Source: Campylobacter concisus
GTDB lineage: Bacteria > Campylobacterota > Campylobacteria > Campylobacterales > Campylobacteraceae
Length of the DNA stretch: 64,000 nucleotides
Direction of reading: 5' to 3'
Assembly (NCBI GenBank): GCA_002092835.1
Contig: LVWL01000019.1
Span: forward strand, 124,001-188,000
A program made the position numbers and the translations under genes. Each line of letters begins with the position of its first letter. Within the stretch, counting starts at the first letter, position 1. The notes beneath the pieces were generated by a model that saw only the letters and a program-made list of their open reading frames with translations, had not been told where the DNA came from and searched no databases. Positions 8,634 through 17,991 of this stretch are shown piece by piece.

Positions 8634-9872
8634 TTAATTTTTAACAGCTTTTGCCATATCCCACATTGGCATAAATATACCAAGAGCGAGCAAAAGCACC
8701 ATAGCTGCGATAAATATTAGTAGTATCGGCTCAATATAGTTTGAAATATTATCAATAATATCATTAAATTTCACTCTATAATAATCAGTAACTTTTTGTG
8801 TCATGTCATCTAAGCTACCACTTTGTTCGCCAGCACCTATCATTTGTATAAGCATACCCTCATAAAGTCCAGTTTGCCTAAAGGCCTCGGTTAAGCTTAT
8901 GCCGCGACCAACCAGTACTTTTACAGCAGTTAGCTTATTTCTTATGTCTTGATTTGAAACAGTTACAACGGCAGTATCTAGCGCGTCAGCGATAGGAAGT
9001 CCTGCACGAACAAGCTCTGTAAAGATTAGATTAAATCTACTCATATTTGCAAAAAATATTATCTTACCTACAAGATAGACTTTTAGTAGATATTTATCGA
9101 CCTTATCCCTAAAATTTTCATCATTTGAATATTGCCTTTTTAGCAAAAAAGCAAATGCGACAAGAACAACTATTATATATATGCCGTAATTGCTCATTAT
9201 GTATTCAATGTTTAGTAAAATTTTAGTAGGAAGGGGGAGGTCAGCATTAAGCTGGCTAAAAATTTCTCTAAATTGTGGAACAACTGATGTCATAAGCACA
9301 ATAAAAGCCAAAATTATAGAGCATATTACGGTTATTGGATACCTTATAGCTTTTTTAAATTTTTGCTGGTTATCCCAGACTTCTTGCAAGATAGAAGCTA
9401 GCTTTGATAATGCGTCAGCCATATTACCAGTGCTCTCTCCAAGCCTTACCATAGCGACAGTGACATCGCCTAGCTCTTCTTGAAAATTTTCTATACTTTG
9501 AGTTAAGCTAGCACCTTGATTTAGGTCTTCATCTAGCGTTTGAAATATTGTTTTTAGCCTTTTATCCTCAGTAGCATTTGCTGTCTCTTTTATGCCATCA
9601 TGTATTGATATACCAGCATTAGCCATAACGCTAAGTTGCCTTATGGTAGCGACTAGAGCTGGAATTTTTACTTTTGAAGAAGAGAATATTTTGTTAAATT
9701 TTTCTTGCAAGTCCAAAAAATCATTGTTAATGCTTGAAACCTGAGTTTCTTTTATCTTTACTATCATGCCTTGAATATTTGCACGATTTTTTACATCATT
9801 TTTGCTATTAGCCTTTAGGCTCATCTTTTGGCGTTTGCCATCTTTTATATATTCTATTTCGTAAAATTTCAT
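8634..9872 (-). CDS. ctsF: Type II secretion system F-type membrane platform protein (CtsF)
   Basis: Polytopic inner-membrane platform protein of a type II secretion/type IV pilus-like machine; in C. jejuni CtsF is required for natural transformation. The 412-residue sequence shows two T2SSF repeats: VATIRQLSVMANAGISIHDGI ... MVRLGESTGN near residues 70-150 and FTELVRAGLPIADALD ... MIGAGEQSGSLDDM near residues 275-360. Hydrophobic segments lie around residues 170-195, 225-245 and at the C-terminus. It overlaps the ctsE stop by four bases and is the last gene of the cluster. Confidence 0.9.
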   Translation of the reverse strand: MKFYEIEYIKDGKRQKMSLKANSKNDVKNRANIQGMIVKIKETQVSSINNDFLDLQEKFNKIFSSSKVKIPALVATIRQLSVMANAGISIHDGIKETANATEDKRLKTIFQTLDEDLNQGASLTQSIENFQEELGDVTVAMVRLGESTGNMADALSKLASILQEVWDNQQKFKKAIRYPITVICSIILAFIVLMTSVVPQFREIFSQLNADLPLPTKILLNIEYIMSNYGIYIIVVLVAFAFLLKRQYSNDENFRDKVDKYLLKVYLVGKIIFFANMSRFNLIFTELVRAGLPIADALDTAVVTVSNQDIRNKLTAVKVLVGRGISLTEAFRQTGLYEGMLIQMIGAGEQSGSLDDMTQKVTDYYRVKFNDIIDNISNYIEPILLIFIAAMVLLLALGIFMPMWDMAKAVKN

Positions 9873-11620
9873 ATCTTGGCAACTCTATATACTTCTTCGA
9901 TTGTTGTTACACCATTTGCTGCGCGTATAACGCCATCGTGGAACATATCTATAAAGCCTTCGTCATAGGCAGCCTTTTTAAGCTCTTCTTTTGAAGCGTT
10001 ATTTGCTACGATACTTGCTATATGATCGCTGATAGATAATATTTCACTTATCATTTCACGCCCTAGATATCCGGTTTGTGAGCAGTGTTGGCAACCCACG
10101 CTTTTATAAAATTGATAATCTTCAGGAAGAAATTTCTTAATCTCATCAAGAGCTTTTTGAGATAACGTGACCTTTTGTTTGCAATACGGGCAAAGCTTTC
10201 TTACAAGCCTTTGAGCCTCGATGCAAACTAATGCACCACTTACTAGATATGGTTCAATACCCATATCGACCATACGAGGTAAAGCGCTAATAGCATCATT
10301 TGTATGAAGTGTGGAAAAGACTAAGTGACCAGTTAGTGCCGCTTGAATTGCGATCCTAAGCGTCTCTTGATCTCTGATCTCACCTATCATGATAATATCT
10401 GGATCTTGCCTTAAAATAGAGCGAAGAGCTGAGATAAAAGTAAGTCCAGCCTTCTCATTTACATGTACTTGCTGGATCATATTTAGCTGATACTCGACCG
10501 GATCTTCAACAGTGATGATCTTGGTTTTTACACTTTTTATATCGTTTAATGCACCATAAAGCGTAGTCGTTTTTCCTGATCCTGTCGGACCAGTAACTAG
10601 GATAATGCCATAAGGCGCTTTCATGCTCTTTTTAAACTTAGCAAAGTTATCTGGATGCATACCAAGGTCTTCAATGTTTATGATAACTTTTGATTTGTCC
10701 AAAATTCTTAAAACTATGCTTTCGCCATTTAAGATAGGTAGCGTAGAGATACGAAAATCGTACTCTTTGTCTAAAATTTGAGCTGAAAACCTACCATCTT
10801 GTGGGCGGCGGCGCTCCGCGATATCCATATTTGAAAGTAGCTTCATTCGGCTTACCATCGGAGGATAAATATCTTTATCAAATATAAATGTCTCACTTAG
10901 CATACCATCTATCCTGCTTCTTACGATGCAATTTGTCTCGGTTGGCTCGATGTGAATATCACTCGCTCTACTTTGAATAGATGTTTTTAAAATTATCTCA
11001 ATTAGCTTTAAAATTCCAGAGCTTTCTGTGCTTTGCCCTTGGCTGCTAGAGCTTGAAAGCTCTTTTCTGATCTCTGTAATAACGTCTTTTATACTTTCAT
11101 TAAGAGCTATTTTGTTTATATATTTTTCTATCTGGGCTGGATCGGCGCAAGCTACTTTTAATAGCTTTCTGTTAAATAAATTTTGAACTTTATCTTGAAT
11201 GATCACATCAAAAGGATTTTTAAAAGCTACATAAACGCTTATCTCATCTTCTTTTACAGGGATAGCGTTATATGATTTTAGCTGCGAGGTGCTTAATTTT
11301 TCACTGATACGGTAGTCGATATCTATATCATCAAGATCAAAAAAAGTGATTTTAAATTTATCACATACATATTGAATAAAGCGCTTTTGATCTATCTGAA
11401 GGCTAGTTGAAATTTCATTAATGTCAGTGTGTCCTCTTCTATAAATATCAGATAGAATTTCAAAAAAAATCTCTTCTTCTAGCATATTTTCTTCAAGCAA
11501 AATAGCCAAAAGACTTTTTTTATTTATCTTTTTTATCTCTATAATCTTTAAAATTTGCTCATCATTTAGTTTATTAAGTTGCTCTAATGTTTTTAGCGTT
11601 AAATTTTCTAAATTATTCAT
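9869..11620 (-). CDS. ctsE: Type II secretion/competence ATPase (CtsE)
   Basis: Assembly ATPase of the GspE/PilB family that powers pseudopilus polymerisation. In 583 residues it carries an N-terminal MshEN-type region, the Walker A GPTGSGKTT (344-352), the Asp box with IITVEDPVEYQ, and the Walker B region DPDIIMIGEIRD. The tetracysteine metal site is LCPYCKQ...CQHCSQTG. All motifs look intact. In C. jejuni the homologue is needed for DNA uptake. The downstream ctsF start overlaps its stop, and the gene lies within the Cts operon. Confidence 0.93.
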   Translation of the reverse strand: MNNLENLTLKTLEQLNKLNDEQILKIIEIKKINKKSLLAILLEENMLEEEIFFEILSDIYRRGHTDINEISTSLQIDQKRFIQYVCDKFKITFFDLDDIDIDYRISEKLSTSQLKSYNAIPVKEDEISVYVAFKNPFDVIIQDKVQNLFNRKLLKVACADPAQIEKYINKIALNESIKDVITEIRKELSSSSSQGQSTESSGILKLIEIILKTSIQSRASDIHIEPTETNCIVRSRIDGMLSETFIFDKDIYPPMVSRMKLLSNMDIAERRRPQDGRFSAQILDKEYDFRISTLPILNGESIVLRILDKSKVIINIEDLGMHPDNFAKFKKSMKAPYGIILVTGPTGSGKTTTLYGALNDIKSVKTKIITVEDPVEYQLNMIQQVHVNEKAGLTFISALRSILRQDPDIIMIGEIRDQETLRIAIQAALTGHLVFSTLHTNDAISALPRMVDMGIEPYLVSGALVCIEAQRLVRKLCPYCKQKVTLSQKALDEIKKFLPEDYQFYKSVGCQHCSQTGYLGREMISEILSISDHIASIVANNASKEELKKAAYDEGFIDMFHDGVIRAANGVTTIEEVYRVAKI

Positions 11621-11629
11621 CTCTTCTCT

Positions 11630-12169
11630 TTATCTATACTCAATCTGCGAAGTAAGATCGTCATTTTTAAAAATTTTTAAAATCATTTTTGCAAAATTTG
11701 AGCCAACGATTGCACTAAGTTCATATCTTGTGTCTGAATTTGGCTCTTCAAAAATAAATACGCCAAGCTCCTCAATGTATTCTTTTTTGACAAATTTATC
11801 AAATATAAATGAAAGAATGTAATCGCTCTTTGGAAGCCTAATATAGCTTATATCAGCCCCATCCAAGATAGCATGAAGCAGTAACTTTTTTTTAAGCAAT
11901 ATATCAGCAAAATATGCTGCATTCTCTCTTGAACTTTGTGTTTTTGATAGTTTACTTGCTGGAAGAGCGAGCCTATCTATATCATTTGTTTTTAAGCAAG
12001 ATATGCCAAAGATATTAAGAAATTCTTCGTTTTGTGAATCTTTTAAAAGATCTTGTATTTTTTGATTACAAATTTTAGGATATTCAGCTTTTTCAAAATA
12101 ACTTTTGATGTCAGCCGTCCCAATAGCAAAGGCATTTAATGATAAAAATATAATAAGTAAAAATTTCAC
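11630..12169 (-). CDS. Exported protein of unknown function in the Cts operon
   Basis: A 179-residue protein beginning with a signal peptide (KFLLIIFLSLNAFA). The mature part is predicted periplasmic and mixed helical, with no motif I recognise; a pair of cysteines (NQKI...GISCLK) may form a disulfide. It overlaps the upstream TPR-protein gene by four bases and ends 10 bases before ctsE, so it is surely part of the same operon. By position it or its upstream neighbour may correspond to the ctsX interval of C. jejuni, but I could not confirm this by sequence. Confidence 0.75.
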   Translation of the reverse strand: MKFLLIIFLSLNAFAIGTADIKSYFEKAEYPKICNQKIQDLLKDSQNEEFLNIFGISCLKTNDIDRLALPASKLSKTQSSRENAAYFADILLKKKLLLHAILDGADISYIRLPKSDYILSFIFDKFVKKEYIEELGVFIFEEPNSDTRYELSAIVGSNFAKMILKIFKNDDLTSQIEYR

Positions 12170-13044
12170 AACGTATCACTTTTTATCTTATTTATTAGCT
12201 CATTTATTTCTGGCTTATTTTTATTTTTATTATATTCTTCTAATGCGCGCAATGCGTCATCTTTTTGTTTTAGCATATATTTTGCCTTAGCAAACATAAC
12301 CCAAGACTCCTCAATGCTACTATCTAAATTATTTGCCGATAGTGCCCATTTTATAGTATCGCTATATCTTTTATCTTGATAGCATTTTCTTGCTATTTTA
12401 AGGGCGATTTCTGGATTTTTATTTTTATTAAAATTTTCTTTTAGTATAGAAATTTCATTGTTTTCACTTGAAATTTGAATATCAATTTTTGGCTTTGCCT
12501 TTGGTTCTAATTCTATTATCTCTTCATTTGGTAGAGGTTGTCCATTTTGTATATTTTCATTTTCAGTTGGTAAATTTAGTTTTAGCCAACCGCCACCACT
12601 TCTTTGTTTTTTATCTAATGTCTGCTCTTTATTGTCTTCATTTAGCTTTATGGATTGTTCTAGCTTTTTAGCTATTTTCTCAGCAAGCTCATCTTGTTTT
12701 TTATCTGATTCAAATCTCTCTTTTGCCTGCTCGCTTTTTTGTTTGCCATCTTCTAAAATATTTTTACTGACATTAGTTTCAACAAAGGTTATGTTTTTTT
12801 CTTTTATATCTGTTTGTATTGTCAAATTTTTCTCAACTAAAGCCGGAGTACTAGTTGTCTCTTTTTTGTTTTTGGCGTTTGAGAAAAATAAAAAAATACC
12901 AAAGATAAAAGCAATTAGCAAGGTTGTAATTATTAAAAGGCCTAGCTTTTTATGTGACAACAATTTTAAAAAGCTATTTTTATTCTTTTTTTCGTACTCT
13001 TCATAGAGCTTTTCTAGCCTTTGAATTTCTTGTAATTCAAGCAT
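12166..13044 (-). CDS. Membrane-anchored TPR-like protein of the Cts operon
   Basis: A 292-residue bitopic protein. Residues about 30-52 form one membrane helix (LGLLIITTLLIAFIFGIFLFF) after a short charged cytoplasmic end. A long Lys/Glu-rich linker follows, then a C-terminal region of paired helices (IALKIARKCYQDKRYSDTIK, SWVMFAKAKYMLKQKDDALRAL) typical of TPR repeats. This layout resembles periplasm-spanning linkers that join the inner-membrane platform to a secretin or pilotin. It overlaps ctsP by eight bases. A role analogous to CtsX is possible from position only. Confidence 0.75.
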   Translation of the reverse strand: MLELQEIQRLEKLYEEYEKKNKNSFLKLLSHKKLGLLIITTLLIAFIFGIFLFFSNAKNKKETTSTPALVEKNLTIQTDIKEKNITFVETNVSKNILEDGKQKSEQAKERFESDKKQDELAEKIAKKLEQSIKLNEDNKEQTLDKKQRSGGGWLKLNLPTENENIQNGQPLPNEEIIELEPKAKPKIDIQISSENNEISILKENFNKNKNPEIALKIARKCYQDKRYSDTIKWALSANNLDSSIEESWVMFAKAKYMLKQKDDALRALEEYNKNKNKPEINELINKIKSDTL

Positions 13045-13864
13045 GAATTATTCCTGTATCAAGTGCAGACATTGTCAAAATTTTAATATTTGCGTCCTCG
13101 CTACTTAATTTTGATGGCTGATTTTGTTCATAATATTCACAAATTTCATAAAATTTATACATAATTTTATTTAGTGTGCGTAGATTTCCGCAACAAAGTT
13201 CATAGGCTTTGTCATAGTCTTTTTTCTGAAAATTTAGGTATTTATCGTAGCCTTTTTGTCCTATTTTTCTTTGTAAATAAACTATGATTTCATTCGTGTT
13301 TGCACTTCCAAGCTCTATACTCTCCCAAATTCTGGTTTGAAAATAGTCCTTTGCTAACACATCTTCATTTTCAGTTTTATGAATCGTAAATAGAAATTTA
13401 AATAATCTTGTATCGGCCATTAGCCTTATTTTTTCGATCAATTCAGTAGGATAAAGTTGTGCTTCATCCAGAATGACAACTATTTGGTTTTGTAAAATTT
13501 CATCTTTATTTTTAAATTCTTTTGAGTAGTGTGCAACAAAACTTTCAAAATTATTTATATTATCAAGCTTATTTCCGTATATATCTTCACAAAGAGCTTC
13601 TATAAATGTAGCCTCGCTAAAAAAAGGATGTGGGAAGAAAATTAATTTTTTATCCTTTTGAAGATCAGAGGCTATCTTGTTTAGCAAAAAAGTCTTTCCA
13701 CTGCCAGGCTTGCCATAAAAAAGTATAAGCTTTAATGGCTTTTTTAGAGCCGAGACGATCTTATTGTAACAAGTGATTGAGTTATCCAGATTAACAAAAT
13801 CAGCTACTTCGTCTTCGTTGATAAAGATATCTTTTATATCCGTATAAATATTCTTGTTATTCAT
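13037..13864 (-). CDS. ctsP: AAA-type ATPase of the transformation system (CtsP-like, GspA/ExeA-like)
   Basis: A 275-residue P-loop ATPase. Walker A is FYGKPGSGKT (residues 49-58) and Walker B is QIVVILDEAQ (about 126-135), followed by a sensor region (FKFLFTIHKTE) and a helical lid. This is the arrangement of GspA/ExeA-type AAA proteins that help secretins cross the cell wall, but here without the peptidoglycan-binding tail. The C. jejuni counterpart CtsP is a nucleotide-binding transformation protein lying directly after ctsD, as here. It overlaps ctsD by eight bases. Confidence 0.85.
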   Translation of the reverse strand: MNNKNIYTDIKDIFINEDEVADFVNLDNSITCYNKIVSALKKPLKLILFYGKPGSGKTFLLNKIASDLQKDKKLIFFPHPFFSEATFIEALCEDIYGNKLDNINNFESFVAHYSKEFKNKDEILQNQIVVILDEAQLYPTELIEKIRLMADTRLFKFLFTIHKTENEDVLAKDYFQTRIWESIELGSANTNEIIVYLQRKIGQKGYDKYLNFQKKDYDKAYELCCGNLRTLNKIMYKFYEICEYYEQNQPSKLSSEDANIKILTMSALDTGIIHA

Positions 13865-15377
13865 AGATCGTTTTAGAAAAACCTAAGTCTTTTAATGATT
13901 GATTAAGTGGCTTTTTTTTGTCAAAATCAACTACATGAGGAGTGATGACAAAGATAAGCTCTGTTGTTTTTATATTGTCTCTTGTGCTTTTAAAGACACC
14001 ACCTATAAGCGGGATATCAGAAAGAAGAGGTACAGAAGTATTATTTTTACCCTTTGTCTGGCCTATTAATCCACCAAGAATAATAGTATCACCGCTATCA
14101 ACTTGAACAACAGTTGAAAGCTTCTTTTGCACCGTATCTGGAGCAATCTCTCTTAACGCATTTTGTCTTGTGTCGTCTTCAGCGTATTTAAAGTTACTAA
14201 GCGATGGATTGATTCGAAGCATGATTTTATTATTATCAGAGACTTCTGGTAGTAAATTTAATAATATGCCTATAAAAACAGAGTATTGTTTATAAGTAGT
14301 TGTCAGCCTATCACTATTGCTGTTTCCATTGTCAGTTTTTTGTTGAACACGGTAGTTTATGTTATCACCAACTGAGATTAGCGCTTGCTGATTATTAAGT
14401 GTTGTTACTTTTGGGCTTGATATAACCTTTGTCTTTCCATTTGTTTCAAGAAAATTTATCATCCCATCAAGGCTAAAATTTAAATTAGCTGCGATATTTA
14501 ATGTACGTCCAAATCCATCGCTTAGGCTATTGCCTTTATTTGTCCAAGTTGCACTTGAGCTCGGATTGTTTCTTGAATTGCCAATGTATGTATTAAATCC
14601 AAGCTCAAATTTACTCCAGTCAACGCCTTGTTTGTATTCATTATTTAACTCAACTGAAATAATAGAAACATCAATAATTACTTGTTTTTTTAGTCTTTTT
14701 TGCATTTCATCTATATATTTTTCGACACGCTTAAGTTGAGAAGGAGTAGCCGTAACAGTGATAAGTCCCGCATTTTGATTTATGATAGGATCAGGCGCTG
14801 TGATATGTTCGCTACTATTATTTAAAATAGCTTTAAGCTCAGCATCTAGTTTTTCCCAAAAGTCAAACCTTTCAGTAGTTTTTATAAGGTTGCTTGAGCC
14901 TTGGGAACTATCATCTTGGGAATTATCGCTACTACTTGAACCACTAGAAATTTCAGATGGAGTAGCATCCACTGAAGCTTGGGTGACAGCAGTTCCTTCT
15001 CTAATAGAAGTTATATAATCTAGTTTAAAAATTTGAGTTTTTAAAGATGAAATTTTTAATACATTATTTGAAAACTCGTAGCTTAAATTTTTCTCACTTA
15101 AAAGCAGGTCAAAAACTTCGCTAAGACTCATATTTCTGATATTAACACCAAAAACTTTATCTTTTAGCTCTGTTTTGCTATAAGTATCCTTTGCAACAAT
15201 ACTAAAGTTACACATCTCTGAAAGCTGATTTAACACATCTACTAGTGCAACATCATCTGAAATTTTCATATTAAAATTCTTGCTTAAACAACTACTCTCA
15301 TTAGCACTAGCATAATTCATATTCAAGCAAATGAGTGCACCTATTATTAATATTTTACTTAATCTTAATCTCAACAT
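13857..15377 (-). CDS. ctsD: Outer-membrane secretin (CtsD)
   Basis: Secretin forming the outer-membrane gate of the transformation machine. A signal peptide (LSKILIIGALICLNMNYASA) leads to an STN-like N-terminal domain, a Ser-rich linker (SSGSSSSDNSQDDSSQGSS), and an N1-type domain with ITVTATPSQLKRVEKYI. The C-terminal secretin core shows the usual pattern VISSPKVTTLNNQQALISVGD, VVQVDSGDTIILGGLIG and VPLLSDIPLIGGVFK. Length of about 506 residues is normal. I prefer ATG 15377, which has GGAAG at good spacing, over ATG 15389. Confidence 0.92.
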   Translation of the reverse strand: MLRLRLSKILIIGALICLNMNYASANESSCLSKNFNMKISDDVALVDVLNQLSEMCNFSIVAKDTYSKTELKDKVFGVNIRNMSLSEVFDLLLSEKNLSYEFSNNVLKISSLKTQIFKLDYITSIREGTAVTQASVDATPSEISSGSSSSDNSQDDSSQGSSNLIKTTERFDFWEKLDAELKAILNNSSEHITAPDPIINQNAGLITVTATPSQLKRVEKYIDEMQKRLKKQVIIDVSIISVELNNEYKQGVDWSKFELGFNTYIGNSRNNPSSSATWTNKGNSLSDGFGRTLNIAANLNFSLDGMINFLETNGKTKVISSPKVTTLNNQQALISVGDNINYRVQQKTDNGNSNSDRLTTTYKQYSVFIGILLNLLPEVSDNNKIMLRINPSLSNFKYAEDDTRQNALREIAPDTVQKKLSTVVQVDSGDTIILGGLIGQTKGKNNTSVPLLSDIPLIGGVFKSTRDNIKTTELIFVITPHVVDFDKKKPLNQSLKDLGFSKTIYE

Positions 15378-15768
15378 TTTTACTTCCATTTTTTAAAATT
15401 AGCTCTTGTTTTTCATCGCCTTTTACTAAAAAAACACTGTTTCTAGTAATGTTGGCTATTTTGTAACCATCAACAATATCACCGACAGCATACCATTTGG
15501 AATCAATATTTGCTTTGTTTAATAAAATTGCTTTTAAACTAAGCCCTTTTGAAGCTTGAGTGATAATTGATAAATTTTGATCTGTTACCGTCTTGATAGG
15601 TTCTTGTTTAAAAGGATTTTTTATACTCGAAAGCTCAATATCACTAAGACCGCTTCTTTTTTCCTTTATTTTTTCAAAAATTTTATCATAAGAGTCCATT
15701 TCTTCTTGAAGCTGATTAGCAAAAGCAATATTTAAAAATAAAAAAGCCAATAAAATTTTTATTTTCAT
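15355..15768 (-). CDS. Periplasmic PilP-like component of the Cts machine
   Basis: A 137-residue exported protein. Start ATG 15768 gives a clear signal peptide (KIKILLAFLFLNIAFA) and shares one base with the upstream stop; a longer reading from 15786 would spoil the signal. The mature part has the KNPFKQEP segment and a C-terminal beta domain (GLSLKAILLNKANIDSKWYA, VGDIVDGYKI) that look like PilP/GspC homology-region proteins binding the secretin. In position it matches ctsR of C. jejuni, directly upstream of ctsD; that identity is likely but not proven. Confidence 0.75.
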   Translation of the reverse strand: MKIKILLAFLFLNIAFANQLQEEMDSYDKIFEKIKEKRSGLSDIELSSIKNPFKQEPIKTVTDQNLSIITQASKGLSLKAILLNKANIDSKWYAVGDIVDGYKIANITRNSVFLVKGDEKQELILKNGSKNVEIKIK

Positions 15769-16415
15769 TAGTATTTCATCCCCCAAACAGATATTGAGAT
15801 CTTAGCACCAAGCTCTTTTTGGGTGGAATTTACATCCATTTTATGAAGATCAACTACTAGCTTTGATTCTTCAAGACCATTTATATATGAAAGCATATCT
15901 TTAAAACCTCCAAAAAATGTCAAGTCAATATTTAAAATTTGCTCAATCTTTTGGAAATTTGGCTCTTTTATATCACTTTTTAATTCTAAAATTTTTATAT
16001 TATTTTGCTTTGCTAAAGATACGATGTTGTCTAAAAAATTTGCCCAATTTTGATCGTTAAATAATAAAAACGATAGTTCTTTTAGCTTTGAATCAAAATG
16101 AGCATTAAATTTTAAAACGCTAGAATATTTGCCTTTAAGCGTTTCAAGTATTTTGGTCTCTTCATTTATTTTAAAATTTTTATCTCCACTAGGTGAGCTA
16201 GTCGATCTTAAATAATCTCTTGTTCTTGAAAGATCATTGCTAATTTTAGTATGTGTATTAAGTCTTTCATCATAAAAATCTTGCGACGGATCAAAGCAAA
16301 GCATATAAACAATATAAATAATAATTAAGGCTGAACCCAAAAAAATTATATTTGTTTCGCTTTGTTTTTTTGCGTCAAAATACTTATCTATTTTACTTAA
16401 AACATCTTGTCTCAT
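15768..16415 (-). CDS. PilO/GspM-like inner-membrane protein
   Basis: A 215-residue bitopic protein with one membrane helix near residues 23-42 (IIFLGSALIIIYIVYMLCF), a coiled-coil stretch (NTHTKISNDLSRTRDYLRS), and a C-terminal ferredoxin-like domain (NNIKILELKSDIKEPNFQKI, LTFFGGFKDMLSYINGLEES). This is the PilO plan. In type IV pilus-type machines PilO pairs with PilN and holds PilP. It overlaps its upstream neighbour by four bases and the next gene by one base, so stoichiometric translation is likely. Confidence 0.75.
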   Translation of the reverse strand: MRQDVLSKIDKYFDAKKQSETNIIFLGSALIIIYIVYMLCFDPSQDFYDERLNTHTKISNDLSRTRDYLRSTSSPSGDKNFKINEETKILETLKGKYSSVLKFNAHFDSKLKELSFLLFNDQNWANFLDNIVSLAKQNNIKILELKSDIKEPNFQKIEQILNIDLTFFGGFKDMLSYINGLEESKLVVDLHKMDVNSTQKELGAKISISVWGMKY

Positions 16416-17932
16416 TGTCTAATCTCTATACTTATATTACTTTCATACTCGTTGTTTTGCCTATCTTCTTTAATTTTTTTTGTATTTACTGAATATTTAG
16501 GCATCTTGCTAATATCTTTTATTAGCTGCGTAATCCTTTTTTCATTATCACTAATAACAGTAACTGTTAAATTTTTATCGTTGTTTTTAATATTTGTTAT
16601 AAAAACGCTATTGTTGTTTATCATATCGGTAATTTCAAAAAGATTTAAACCTTTCATTACGTAATGATCTTTTTTGTTTTCAATTTCTTGAAGTAATCCT
16701 TTTCTAAAATTTAACTTCTCTTCTTCTTTGTCAGTTAATCCCTTTATATCATTTTGCTCTTTTTTTAGTCTTTCAAGAGTACTTCTTATTTGTGCTGCTT
16801 GTGCATTAAGCACATCAAGCTCATCGCTTAGTCTTTGCGAATCTGCCTCTAAAATACTGCCAGCTATATAATTATAAAGTGGATAGGACATGCTTAGGCA
16901 AAAAGCAGCGGCACATGTCAGTATAAATTTACCGCTTTTTCTCTTTGTGAACGGATCAGGCCTAAGTAAATTTGAGAAGTTAAAATCGGCATTAAAGGCC
17001 TCTTTTTTGTAAAAATTTGCATATAAAGCCATCATGTTATATCGTTCGCTAATGGCTAAATTTTTAGAATTTATTACAGTGCTTGTATTTAATTTCGTAG
17101 CATTTGTGCCGAGCTTTGTATTGATAAATTTCTCAAAACGCTCTATTTTATAGTCGCAATCAATATAGATATTTTTTATATTTATGCTATAGATTCTATT
17201 GACAACATTTATCGTGTCATTTACATAAAATATATAGTCCTCAAAAACAGTATTTAGATCGTAGCTAAAGCCTTCTTCATTGCTATCTAAAAGTCCTCTT
17301 GTCTTTAGGATGTCTAAAAAGCTTTCTAGGCTTACTCTTTCGCCGCTTTGCTCTATAAATTTATCTTTTAGATAATTTAGTGTGTATCTTAAACCTCTTG
17401 ATGTAAGATATTCTCCATTTACATAGATGCTTATAAATGCTTCATCGGCCCTAAATGTCAAAAAACAATCACTCTGAGTGCTAGGAAGCAAACCTTTCTT
17501 GTAGATAGCACTATATAAAAGTGGCTCTACAACGACATAATCTATAAAAGGTACCCTTTTAGAAATATTTTTAAAAATTTTATTTATCGTTTCATTTGTA
17601 GCAATAAAAACATTAAAAATTCTGTCTTCTTTTTCAACATTGCTTTCAAAATAAACTATTTTATAGTCAATCGCAGGATCAAGAGAGAGCTCTTCGTAAA
17701 TTTTGATCGAGATATTATTTTCAATATCCTCATCATCTATTGTTCTTGAGATGTTTATGGTAGCTGTTATTATATCTTTGTACTCGATGTAAGATATAAA
17801 AAAGTCTCGCTTTAGAATATTCTTTGAAAGACTTAATGTATCGACATTGCTATTAGAAAATCTAAAACCTTCATATTCATAAGGATCTAGCGTAACGATT
17901 GGATTATCGTTAATTTTTCTAAGCTTTAACAT
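16412..17932 (-). CDS. PilM/PilN-like (GspL-like) assembly protein
   Basis: A 506-residue protein with a long N-terminal cytoplasmic part (about residues 1-330) that may be an actin-like PilM/GspL domain, and one membrane helix near residues 335-360 (KFILTCAAAFCLSMSYPLYNYIAG). A coiled coil follows (LSDELDVLNAQAAQIRSTLE), then a PilN-type ferredoxin-like domain with FITNIKNNDKNLTVTVISDN. A fused PilM-PilN layout is what GspL-type proteins have. It is the first gene of the Cts operon; its ATG is 59 bases after the era stop. The family call is from architecture and context. Confidence 0.7.
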   Translation of the reverse strand: MLKLRKINDNPIVTLDPYEYEGFRFSNSNVDTLSLSKNILKRDFFISYIEYKDIITATINISRTIDDEDIENNISIKIYEELSLDPAIDYKIVYFESNVEKEDRIFNVFIATNETINKIFKNISKRVPFIDYVVVEPLLYSAIYKKGLLPSTQSDCFLTFRADEAFISIYVNGEYLTSRGLRYTLNYLKDKFIEQSGERVSLESFLDILKTRGLLDSNEEGFSYDLNTVFEDYIFYVNDTINVVNRIYSINIKNIYIDCDYKIERFEKFINTKLGTNATKLNTSTVINSKNLAISERYNMMALYANFYKKEAFNADFNFSNLLRPDPFTKRKSGKFILTCAAAFCLSMSYPLYNYIAGSILEADSQRLSDELDVLNAQAAQIRSTLERLKKEQNDIKGLTDKEEEKLNFRKGLLQEIENKKDHYVMKGLNLFEITDMINNNSVFITNIKNNDKNLTVTVISDNEKRITQLIKDISKMPKYSVNTKKIKEDRQNNEYESNISIEIRQ

Positions 17933-17991
17933 AAAAATTTACCTCATAATGCTCTAATTGGGCTGTATTTTAATATTTTTAAAATAAAAAA

